NCBI RefSeq assembly: GCF_021010565.1
Contig: NZ_JAJNAY010000001.1
Span: 781,001 to 845,000 of the forward strand
DNA: 64,000 nucleotides
From: Chryseobacterium turcicum
GTDB taxonomy: Bacteria; Bacteroidota; Bacteroidia; Flavobacteriales; Weeksellaceae
Direction of reading: 5' to 3'
The notes under the pieces are model-generated. The model had not been told where the DNA came from. It saw nothing but the letters and a program-made list of their open reading frames with translations, and ran no database searches. Made by a program: the position numbers and the translations under genes. The stretch's first letter is position 1; each line of letters begins with the position of its first letter. Positions 27,583 to 35,461 of this stretch are shown piece after piece.

Positions 27583-28109
27583 TGAAGAAAATATTTTTTA
27601 TTCTAAGTTTCATGCTGAGTTTTACAATAATGTCGGCTCAGAAAAAAGCAAAATCTATTTTTGATATTGCCAGAAACGGAACAGTAGCCGAAGTAAAAGA
27701 ACTGATGGTTAAAGATCCTAATATAATTAATCAAACCAATGAAAATAGTTTTTCACCATTGATTTTAGCCTGTTACAGAAGTAATATAGAAGTTGCAAAA
27801 TTTCTTATTGACAATGTAAGAGATGTTAATTATAAAAGCGAAGAAGGAACTGCTTTGGCAGGGCTTGCAGTAAAATATAATAAAGACTTGGTAGAATATT
27901 TATTAAAGAAAAATGCAGACCCAAATATTGCAGATTCTACAGGAGCTACCCCATTATTTTGGGCGGTAAAATTTGGTAACAAAGAATTGGTAGAATTGTT
28001 ACTAAAATACAAAGCCGACCAATCAATAAAAGATTCACAAGGAATGACTCCTTTTGAATATGCCTTACAAACAAACAATAAAGACCTCATCAACTTATTA
28101 AAAAATTAA
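27582..28109 (+). CDS. Ankyrin repeat protein, exported
   Basis: A 175-aa protein with a signal peptide (IFFILSFMLSFTIMSAQ) and about four ankyrin repeats from residue 25 on; examples are NSFSPLILACYRSNIEVAKF and TGATPLFWAVKFGNKELVEL. Periplasmic ankyrin proteins accompany catalases and redox enzymes in some bacteria, so a partner within this operon is plausible. The start overlaps the YceI stop, and the next gene starts one base after its stop. Confidence 0.88.
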   Translation: MKKIFFILSFMLSFTIMSAQKKAKSIFDIARNGTVAEVKELMVKDPNIINQTNENSFSPLILACYRSNIEVAKFLIDNVRDVNYKSEEGTALAGLAVKYNKDLVEYLLKKNADPNIADSTGATPLFWAVKFGNKELVELLLKYKADQSIKDSQGMTPFEYALQTNNKDLINLLKN

Positions 28110-28110
28110 A

Positions 28111-28884
28111 ATGAAAAAAGTTTTACTTACATTGAGCATTGCTCTTGCCAATTTAGCTTGGGCACAGTTTACGACAGGTACAGTTACTCTTTCCACAGGA
28201 ATGACTGTAAAATTAGATACCTCTTCCACTTTAGCAACCTTAACACTTACAGGTCCCGATACTTCTTTTCTAGGAGTCGGATTTGGAGGCACCGGAACGA
28301 GTGGCGGGATGGGAAACGGAGTAGATGGATTTATTTATAATTCAGCATCAACGACCAATACCAATTTAGATTACACTTTTGCAGGAGTGGGAAATACACC
28401 AAACCCAGATGCTGTACAAGATTGGACGATAACTTCGAATACTGTAGCTTCAAGTACGAGAACAATTGTAGCAACGCGCTCACTTTCAGGTGGAACAGGA
28501 GATACAGCCTTTACCAACACTGCAGGAAGTATGAATATCTTTTTTGCAAAAGGTCCTTCTACCACTTTAGCGTATCATGGTTCAGGAACTGGAAATAGAG
28601 GATATGCCGTGTTAACAAAAGCTGCAACTTTAGGAGTTACCGATGTTTTGACGGAAAATAAAAAAGTTTATCTATATCCAAATCCGGCAAAGGAAACAAT
28701 TGGTTTTAAAAATGCAGATAAAATTAAATCCGTTGATATTTACGACGCTAACGGTAGAAAAGTAAAAACAGTAAAAGTAGAAGGCGAAAAAATAAGTGTT
28801 TCTGATTTAAAATCTGGAAATTATTACTTTGAAATTAATCTAAAAGACGGATCTACGACTTATCAAAAATTAATTAAAGAATAA
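28111..28884 (+). CDS. DOMON-like protein with T9SS type A sorting domain
   Basis: A 257-aa secreted protein. The signal peptide is LTLSIALANLAWAQ (about residues 5-18). Residues 25-170 resemble a DOMON domain, a haem- or sugar-binding beta-sandwich (SFLGVGFGGTGTSGGMGNGV, TRTIVATRSLSGGTGDTAF, LAYHGSGTGNRGYAVL); this assignment is moderate. Residues about 185-257 form the T9SS type A sorting tail (VYLYPNPAKETIGF to TYQKLIKE), so the protein is exported by type 9 secretion. It is the last gene of the operon with the cytochrome, which supports a haem or electron-transfer role. Confidence 0.8.
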   Translation: MKKVLLTLSIALANLAWAQFTTGTVTLSTGMTVKLDTSSTLATLTLTGPDTSFLGVGFGGTGTSGGMGNGVDGFIYNSASTTNTNLDYTFAGVGNTPNPDAVQDWTITSNTVASSTRTIVATRSLSGGTGDTAFTNTAGSMNIFFAKGPSTTLAYHGSGTGNRGYAVLTKAATLGVTDVLTENKKVYLYPNPAKETIGFKNADKIKSVDIYDANGRKVKTVKVEGEKISVSDLKSGNYYFEINLKDGSTTYQKLIKE

Positions 28885-28888
28885 AATG

Positions 28889-28919
28889 AATGCCTCAGTG
28901 AAAACTGAGGCATTTTTTG
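28889..28919 (+). terminator. Terminator of the DUF5777 operon
   Basis: AATGCCTCAGT (28889-28899), GAAA loop, ACTGAGGCATT (28904-28914), then T run. It closely resembles the terminator at 24814. Confidence 0.9.
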
Positions 28920-29025
28920 ATGATGATAATTTAGAACCTGTGATAAGAGTTCTCACTTAATGTCCAGAAGAAAGTTAGCAATTTTGAGTTGCTGTTCCAT
29001 GTAAGAAAGATTTTTAGTAAAAACT

Positions 29026-29958
29026 TTATTTATTTAATTTTTCATAAACTTCAGCTAATTGATTTTCGTCTAATTTAAGTGTTGGAGAGGTTAATTTGAT
29101 ACTTTTCTTTGCTGTTGTTTCATAGTCGGTTTCTTTATTTAATCCTGTTTGTAAATATGTTCCTTTTTCTGAGTAATTGTTTTGAGTTACACAAAAGGTT
29201 ATTTCTTTATCATCTGAAAACCTTTCGTCAACCTGCCAATATATTTTATATGAAAATGTATTTTTTATATTACTAATTAATGTTTTGGTATATCTTGTTT
29301 CGTCTTTTGTTTGTTGTTTCAAAGAAGTTAGAGTATTATTTTTATTGTATAAATAAAAAACATTCCAATTTTTTACAATACTTTCATTTTGCATATTCAC
29401 TGTTGTTATTTTAGCTTTTAAAATTTTAAAATTCTTATTTTTATATTTTGCATTTGATTTGATATATTTTAAATCGTTTAGTTGATAAATATCTTCTTGT
29501 AAAAAATCATCTAATAAATCTACCAATTCTGAGATGTTTAGATTTTTCTTTAAATAAGAATAATACGACTGATTTAAAAAAAACGAACTCTTATTAATGT
29601 TAATACTTTTTAATTTGTCAGTAAATGATATATTCAAATTTTTAGTGACATTATCATTGTTTTTAATTATCAATTCTGCTTTATTAGATGAATTTTTTAT
29701 GTATGTATATGAATTATAACTAGTATCGTCAGAATTTATAGGGCTGTTTTTTTTATACACCAAAATTGTATCTTTCGTTTTATTAAACGAATAGGTATAA
29801 TAAAAAATGGTTAATGGATCTTCATTTTTTAGAACTTCATCTCCATTTCTTATTTCTAATGTACGGTTGTCTTCCCTAATTCCAAGAATTGTTCCTGATT
29901 GGCAAAAAGAAACGATGGGAATTAAAAAAACAATCTTAATTAAATATTTTAAAAACAT
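29026..29958 (-). CDS. Exported protein of unknown function, downstream end of the type VI island
   Basis: A 310-aa protein I do not recognise. The N-terminus MFLKYLIKIVFLIPIVSFCQ is a signal peptide, possibly a lipoprotein signal with Cys19. The body is Lys/Asn-rich and beta-strand-like (GTILGIREDNRTLEIRNGDE), with no visible catalytic motif. It sits immediately downstream of a truncated effector copy (30005-30316), where an immunity gene would be expected. I infer it is an orphan periplasmic immunity protein or other remnant cargo of the type VI array. Its very low GC matches that island. Confidence 0.6.
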   Translation of the reverse strand: MFLKYLIKIVFLIPIVSFCQSGTILGIREDNRTLEIRNGDEVLKNEDPLTIFYYTYSFNKTKDTILVYKKNSPINSDDTSYNSYTYIKNSSNKAELIIKNNDNVTKNLNISFTDKLKSININKSSFFLNQSYYSYLKKNLNISELVDLLDDFLQEDIYQLNDLKYIKSNAKYKNKNFKILKAKITTVNMQNESIVKNWNVFYLYNKNNTLTSLKQQTKDETRYTKTLISNIKNTFSYKIYWQVDERFSDDKEITFCVTQNNYSEKGTYLQTGLNKETDYETTAKKSIKLTSPTLKLDENQLAEVYEKLNK

Positions 29959-30004
29959 AGCTTACTTGATTAGTTTAGTGGGTGATAGTTTCCAAAAAAT
30001 GCTT

Positions 30005-30316
30005 TTTCCGACAATTTTCCTATTTTCAGTAAGAAATGTTTTGTCAATAAAACATAGTTGTCTTACACTTTTACATTACTGAAATCTTGACATTCAGTAA
30101 GGGAAAGAATTTGGAAGCCATCATAAAATATAAAATTTGAAATTGTTTTTCTACAATCGTTTCGGTGAGTTTTCCTTGTGTGGTGGGAATGTTATTCAGA
30201 ACTATGGATTCCTCCAAATGTGCATTAAACTTTATTTTTGTGCCGTCTATTACCGATAATAAACCTTCTTTTTTTGCATAATTTTTTTTCTCATTTTTGG
30301 CAAGTTTTGCTTCCAT
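30005..30316 (-). pseudogene. Truncated third copy of the PAAR-like effector N-terminus
   Basis: It reads MEAKLAKNEKKNYAKKEGLL then KIKFNAHLEESIVLNNIPTT as in the copy at 31388, but shifts frame after VEKQ and is cut shortly beyond the segment like VQDNYVLLKK. Nucleotide similarity to 32700-33000 continues to about 30005. No toxin domain remains. Confidence 0.8.
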
Positions 30317-30685
30317 TTTGTTCTCTTACAAAAATCAAATATTTGGCATTACAGTTTTCAAAATTGGTATACTGGTTCATTGCATTAACAGAATTTTGAA
30401 TTATTATGCTATCATTAGTATATATACCAGCAATTTTTTTCATTCCAAAAACTCTTTGATCATTATCATTGGTATATATTGTTAATTTTCCATTATCTAT
30501 TCTTTTTTTATTTTTATATATAGTAAAATAATAATTATTAGTCTTTAAGTTTTTTTTATGTTGATTATCATATTCGGGTTACAATAACTCTCTTTGGTAG
30601 ATTTGTAATTGCCAACAATTGATGTATTATCATTTTCATACATTGAAAAAAATAACATTAATGGAATTATAAATAAATATTTCAT
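30291..30685 (-). pseudogene. Frameshifted second copy of the immunity gene
   Basis: Nearly identical to the immunity gene 31363-31758. A homopolymer near the N-terminal coding part has 8 T (30550-30557) where the intact copy has 9 (31622-31630), which breaks the frame. A few base substitutions are also present. Confidence 0.85.
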
Positions 30686-30689
30686 TTCA

Positions 30690-31388
30690 TTTTTTGCTTT
30701 CCTTGTTTCAATTTTTGTTTTATTTTTTTTTCTTTTGGCGACTCTTTTCCCATCCTTTTATTGATGGGCATTCTAAATAGTCATCTGTTAAATCTAAATA
30801 TTGTTGATATGATATTTTTGACTCATCTGTTAATCATTATGCATATTTATATATAGCATTTAGTGATTTCCAACATTTACTATCCTTTACAAAATATTAA
30901 CAAAAAACTCTACTTTTGAATATACCTAAAGAGGGGAAGATTACAATCTATTGAAAATTCTTTCTCGCAAAAACATTTTTTACAGGCACCAGCGCTCCTC
31001 TAGTATCAATACTTTACGGCTCATTAATCTGCCCCGAATCTACAAACTCTATCTTTCCTGTTTCGGGTGGGATGTTTCCCGGCAATTTGCCTATTAACGG
31101 TAAAAAAGATTTTTTCAATAAAACATAGTTGTCTTACACTTTTGCATTACCGAAATCTTGCCACTCTGTAAGGGAAAGCATCTGGAAGCCATCATAAAAT
31201 GTAAAATTGGGAATTTGTTTTTCTACAATGGTTCCGGTGAGTTTTCCTTGTGTGGTGGGAATGTTATTCAGAACTATGGATTCCTCCAAATGTGCATTAA
31301 ACTTTATTTTTGTGCCGTCTATTACCGATAATAAACCTTCTTTTTTTGCATAATTTTTTTTCTCATTTTTGGCAAGTTTTGCTTCCAT
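30690..31388 (-). pseudogene. Internally deleted second copy of the PAAR-like/lysozyme effector
   Basis: The 5' part (31388 down to about 30965) matches the PAAR-like N-terminus of the intact effector, with a nonsense change (CAG to TAA) after DFGNAKV. The 3' part (about 30905-30700) matches its C-terminal tail. The lysozyme core between them is missing. Only the first 84 codons are open. It begins inside the 3' end of the immunity gene (overlap 31363-31388). Confidence 0.85.
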
Positions 31389-31758
31389 TTTGTTCTCTTA
31401 CAAAAATCAAATATTTGGCATTACAGTTTTCAAAATTGGTATACTGGTTCATTGCATTACCAGAATTTTGAATTATGATGCTATCATTAGTATATATACC
31501 AGCAATTTTTTTCATTCCAAAAACTCTTTGATCATTATCATTGGTATATATTGTTAATTTTCCATTATCTATTCTTTTTTTATTTTTATATATAGTAAAA
31601 TAATAATTATTAGTCTTTAAGTTTTTTTTTATGTTGATTATCATATTCGGGTTACAATAACTCTCTTTGGTAGATTTGTAATTGCCAACAATTGATGTAT
31701 TATCTTTTTCATACATTGAAAAAAATAACATTAATGGAATTATAAATAAATATTTCAT
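31363..31758 (-). CDS. Likely immunity protein of the lysozyme-type effector
   Basis: Unrecognised 131-aa protein. An N-terminal hydrophobic segment (YLFIIPLMLFFSM, residues 3-15) should send it to the periplasm or membrane, where a peptidoglycan-cleaving toxin acts. TSIVGNYKSTKESYCNPNMI and later strands suggest a small beta-barrel, lipocalin-like fold. Its ATG overlaps the effector stop by 4 bases (ATGA), so both are made together. The coupling, the location and the presence of a second decayed copy next to a decayed effector all support an immunity role. The last residues (SKTCQK) overlap the start of the truncated effector copy and may be a product of recombination. Confidence 0.65.
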   Translation of the reverse strand: MKYLFIIPLMLFFSMYEKDNTSIVGNYKSTKESYCNPNMIINIKKNLKTNNYYFTIYKNKKRIDNGKLTIYTNDNDQRVFGMKKIAGIYTNDSIIIQNSGNAMNQYTNFENCNAKYLIFVREQNGSKTCQK

Positions 31759-33074
31759 TTTATTTTTTGTTTTGCTTTTGCTCTCCTTGTTTCAATTTTC
31801 GTTTTCTTTTTTTTCTTTTGGCGATTCTTTTCCCATCCCTTTATTGATGGCCATTCTAAATAGTCATCTGTTAAATCTAAATATTGTTGGTATGATATTT
31901 TTGACTCATCTGTAGATAATTGTGCATATTTATATATTGCATCTAATGATTTCCAACATTTACTATCCTTTATAGAATATTTATCATAGTTTATGTATTT
32001 TGAATTTTCACACTCAACACTATTTTTAATCATCTTAATTAATTTGGGTTTTCTGTCTTCTACATATCCGTTAAATCCACCATTAATTCTATATGTAATA
32101 TAAATAATGTCATCTTTATCAGCATAATCACTCAAATTTACATCAAGCTTCTCACTCCAATACCAACCACCAGAATCTACACTGTATGGTATTTCCCCCA
32201 TTTTCTTATTGTCGGGTTCTTTTGTAAAATCAATATCAATACCTTTACTTTTCTTATATTCAGTGTAGCTTGTATAGTTACACCTACCTGTTATCTGAAT
32301 TAACCCTCTTCCTAAAAAGCGTTTACCATCTCCTTCCATTTTATGACATAGATCTTTTCTACCTTCATAACCAAGTTGTGTTTTTGTTGGTCCCCATATT
32401 TCTTCTTCATATATAAATTCTCCAGATTCGTGCCTCACCTGTGCTAAAAAATGTAGTTTTCTAATACAAGTATTTAGATTATAATTTGTAAAAGTTGAAT
32501 TTAAAGCATCTTTATACTTGTCCGCATTTTTTTGAGAAATACCAATTTTAGTTAAATCCTCAACTTCCAAATCTCTATTACAAAAACACTTTTCCTCGTT
32601 TTTTTGTTCCGACACCGGCGCTCCTCTCGTATCAATACTTTCTGGCATATTAATCTGCCCCGAATCTACAAACTCTATCTTTCCTGTTTCGGGTGGGATG
32701 TTTCCCGGCAATTTGCCTATTCCCGGTAAAAAAGATTTTTTTAATAAAACATAGTTATCCTGCACTTTTGCATTACCGAAATCTTGCCACTCTGTAAGGG
32801 AAAGCATCTGGAAGCCATCATAAAATGTAAAATTGGGAATTTGTTTTTCTACAACCGTTCCGGTGAGTTTTCCTTGTGTGGTGGGAACATCATTCAATAC
32901 TTTAAACTCGCCTAAATGGGCATTGAATTTTATTTTTGCTCCATCAATTGATAGCAACAGATTTTCGTCGTTTTTATCTTTTTCGGCTCGTTCTTCTCTT
33001 ACCTTCTCCATTTTTTGGCTGTTTTGTTCAGTAATTGAAGAAGCCGTTTCTTCTTCGTGATTTAGCCTATCCAT
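31755..33074 (-). CDS. Type VI effector: PAAR-like domain fused to GH19-type lysozyme
   Basis: A 439-aa protein. Residues about 1-45 are charged. About 46-150 form a PAAR-like (DUF4280-type) tip domain: KIKFNAHLGEFKVLNDVPTT, QDNYVLLKKSFLPG, then IEFVDSGQINMPE. A linker leads to a GH19/chitinase-like muramidase domain from about residue 170 to 350, with FLAQVRHESGEFIYEEEIWG (catalytic Glu in HESGE), GRKDLCHKMEGDGKRFLGRG, LIQITGRCNYTSY and SGGWYWS. The C-terminus is Lys-rich. The likely substrate is peptidoglycan of rival cells. The start overlaps the gene upstream by 13 bases. I name the front domain from layout and partner genes, so a profile match would be useful. Confidence 0.8.
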   Translation of the reverse strand: MDRLNHEEETASSITEQNSQKMEKVREERAEKDKNDENLLLSIDGAKIKFNAHLGEFKVLNDVPTTQGKLTGTVVEKQIPNFTFYDGFQMLSLTEWQDFGNAKVQDNYVLLKKSFLPGIGKLPGNIPPETGKIEFVDSGQINMPESIDTRGAPVSEQKNEEKCFCNRDLEVEDLTKIGISQKNADKYKDALNSTFTNYNLNTCIRKLHFLAQVRHESGEFIYEEEIWGPTKTQLGYEGRKDLCHKMEGDGKRFLGRGLIQITGRCNYTSYTEYKKSKGIDIDFTKEPDNKKMGEIPYSVDSGGWYWSEKLDVNLSDYADKDDIIYITYRINGGFNGYVEDRKPKLIKMIKNSVECENSKYINYDKYSIKDSKCWKSLDAIYKYAQLSTDESKISYQQYLDLTDDYLEWPSIKGWEKNRQKKKKKTKIETRRAKAKQKIK

Positions 33075-33766
33075 AATAATGAATGTTTTAAATGATATTG
33101 GTGTTTTTTTATTTCTATAAAGCTTTCAACAAGATTATTTTTGCTGAATATATTGATTCCTCTGAAATACGTAACGTCAGATTGTTCCAGATTTTCTGCT
33201 GAAATAATCTGTATTATCTTTCCACCTTTTTTTTCGGGAGTCATTATTTCTACGTATTCTTTTTTTGTTTTTCTTATCCTTCTTTCTTCAAAAGAATTCC
33301 ATAATCCATTAAATAAGAGCCCGAACATATTATATTCTTGAAGGAATTCTATCAAAGATGGTTCGTTCTCTAATACCATGTTGATTTGATTAAAATAATT
33401 TTCCACTACATTTCCCTGATGTAATTTCAGTAAATCAGTCTGTATTTTCGTCCATCTTAACTGAAGAAAAAGCAAATTCTCTACCGAGATTATATTTCCT
33501 TCTTCATCTATGGTAAGTATTAATTCGTCAAACAGATAACTTATTTGTTTGATGAGTTTTCCCATGGCGTTGTCATCATCAGAAAAGTTAAAATCGACAA
33601 TTAGAATTTGATATTTAAAATAATTATTCTCTTTTCCTAAATCATAAACTTCTGCAGTTCTTACATAACTTTTTTCTCTGCTGTAAGAAGTTTCTGGATT
33701 AGAAATTACAATAGTTTCTAACCGATACGTTTTGCATGAATTTGTAAGAAACTTTTCCAATATCAA
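33062..33766 (-). CDS. Protein of unknown function before the effector, possible type VI adaptor
   Basis: Unrecognised 234-aa soluble protein without signal peptide or membrane segment. It has a mixed fold with FKYQILIVDFNFSDDDNAMG near residue 50 and ENLLFLQLRWTKIQTDLLKL near 95-114. The 3' end overlaps the effector start by 13 bases, and the phospholipase gene lies upstream with a 12-base gap. Cytosolic genes in this position often encode chaperones that load an effector onto the VgrG spike, so that is my inference. Confidence 0.6.
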   Translation of the reverse strand: MILEKFLTNSCKTYRLETIVISNPETSYSREKSYVRTAEVYDLGKENNYFKYQILIVDFNFSDDDNAMGKLIKQISYLFDELILTIDEEGNIISVENLLFLQLRWTKIQTDLLKLHQGNVVENYFNQINMVLENEPSLIEFLQEYNMFGLLFNGLWNSFEERRIRKTKKEYVEIMTPEKKGGKIIQIISAENLEQSDVTYFRGINIFSKNNLVESFIEIKKHQYHLKHSLLWIG

Positions 33767-33778
33767 TTTAATTATGAT

Positions 33779-35446
33779 TTAAAATTCCATTCTTTTGCGA
33801 TTTTCGGCTGGTGAATAAGCAAGGTCATCCATCAATGAATTTAATTTTGCCGATCGATGCAAATATCTGTTTCTTAGTTTTCTAAGCAAAATATCAGATT
33901 TATAAGAGATAATTTTTACTTCTTCGAGTAAAACTGTAGGTGTTGTGATTTCATCTTTAACTTCGTCCGAAGATTTGTTGTCATCATCTTTTGTACTATC
34001 AATTTCATCATCTTCATAGTTAAAATACTTTTTAAGCGACCAATTTTCATTTTTATCAATGATATGTTCTTTCATGTAGGCCTTAACTTGATCTAAAAAA
34101 CTATCGTTTAAAGCATAATCCGACATTATTTTTGATTGAAGTAGATTTTGCTTTTCTTCATTAAGATATGGCAATGCATAATCACACATGAAATGAAGAG
34201 GAATAAAACTATAACCTCTGTAGAGATTTCTGGTGCCCTTTAGAACATAAAAACTTCCCACAAAAGATTTGTAGTTTAATGATGCACTCATTTCTAATTG
34301 TTCTTTTTTAAACCAGCCTTGCCCAATCAATTCATTTCTAAAAGGGAGTAATGAATTTTTGAAACGAGCTTTTTCTAACCAAACCATCTCTCTTTCTGTA
34401 AAACCTTCTGCAGGGTCTGGCTGGTAATAGTTTTGGCTAATTTCCGTTGCAGAAAGAGCATCATGATTATAACTTCCACCGACGTCACTGTGTACTCCTG
34501 GAAAGTTTTTTTCAATTCCTGTATGAAGTTTTACGGGAAGAAATCTAGTGAGAGAAAAATTTTCACGGTGCTCATCGGTTGCTGTAAAATGCACTGCTTT
34601 TCTCGGTGAACCCAATTCATGCAAATGAAGTTCACCCACTTTTTTCTTAAAATTTGGAAGGAGAAGACAGGTCGGATCATAAGAAGCTACCGTATCGTAA
34701 ACACCAATAAACCGTACATCGACCGTCATAGAATCTATAATTTCACGTTCTACACCTGCTTCCAAAAGTGATGTTCCGAGATGTCCGAATTTTGGAAGCA
34801 AACCGTCTTTAAGCCACCATTGCTCAACAGACTGAAATTCGCTGGTTGGATGGTCTACATCAATTCTGCTTGCACCTTGTACCGGAGGATAATAAGATTT
34901 TGGAGCATAAGCACCGAGCTGAAGATTGTACGCAAAATTTCTCGCAGCCGCCGCACCACGGCTAAAACCAAAAATGTCTATGGTTAATTCTATTGATTTA
35001 ATTTTTTTCTTACTTTCACTAGAATCAATTGATTTTTTTACCTCTTTCGCCAAAGCTGTACATCCTATCCGTACTTTTCCAATAACTCCCGTTGTACCAC
35101 GTCCATATTTAAAGCCTTCACCTTCATCATCATTTTTATCGATAGTAGCAATACCTTCTACATAGAGTGAGTATGTATCTCTTAATGTACACATATATTT
35201 TCTGGCAACATTGGTAAAATCGTTACCAAAACTATTGTCATCTTTGGCATATTTTTCAAAGATTTCTTTTTCTTCATCGGTTGCGGCAATCAATCCAAAT
35301 TCTCCTTTTCCCTGAACTTTTTTACGAATTTCTGTGTTTTTTAGGTTGTTTCTAGTACCATCGAAAAATACTCCAAACGTAAATTTTAATTCTCCCTGTT
35401 CTGAAAGCTGAGGATTACCCGTGTTATAAACAAATGTCTGCCCCAT
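33779..35446 (-). CDS. Tle1-like phospholipase effector (DUF2235 hydrolase)
   Basis: A 555-aa alpha/beta hydrolase of the DUF2235/Tle1 group, whose type VI members are antibacterial phospholipases. FTFGVFFDGTRNNLKNTEIR near residues 23-42 is the family start. The nucleophile elbow is DIFGFSRGAAAARNFAYN near 157-174, with Ser in GFSRG. GVYDTVASYDP near 248 carries a conserved Asp, and NFPGVHSDVGGSYNHDALS near 314-332 carries the Asp/His pair. There is no signal peptide, as expected for type VI cargo. A DUF2931 lipoprotein, the likely immunity protein, is directly upstream, and VgrG comes before that. Confidence 0.88.
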   Translation of the reverse strand: MGQTFVYNTGNPQLSEQGELKFTFGVFFDGTRNNLKNTEIRKKVQGKGEFGLIAATDEEKEIFEKYAKDDNSFGNDFTNVARKYMCTLRDTYSLYVEGIATIDKNDDEGEGFKYGRGTTGVIGKVRIGCTALAKEVKKSIDSSESKKKIKSIELTIDIFGFSRGAAAARNFAYNLQLGAYAPKSYYPPVQGASRIDVDHPTSEFQSVEQWWLKDGLLPKFGHLGTSLLEAGVEREIIDSMTVDVRFIGVYDTVASYDPTCLLLPNFKKKVGELHLHELGSPRKAVHFTATDEHRENFSLTRFLPVKLHTGIEKNFPGVHSDVGGSYNHDALSATEISQNYYQPDPAEGFTEREMVWLEKARFKNSLLPFRNELIGQGWFKKEQLEMSASLNYKSFVGSFYVLKGTRNLYRGYSFIPLHFMCDYALPYLNEEKQNLLQSKIMSDYALNDSFLDQVKAYMKEHIIDKNENWSLKKYFNYEDDEIDSTKDDDNKSSDEVKDEITTPTVLLEEVKIISYKSDILLRKLRNRYLHRSAKLNSLMDDLAYSPAENRKRMEF

Positions 35447-35461
35447 GATCTAAAATCTAAT

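Noticed and set aside
30297..30485. Plus-strand frames at 30297-30485 and 31369-31557
   Set aside because: These are mirror frames of the two immunity copies and are similar only because the copies are duplicated.
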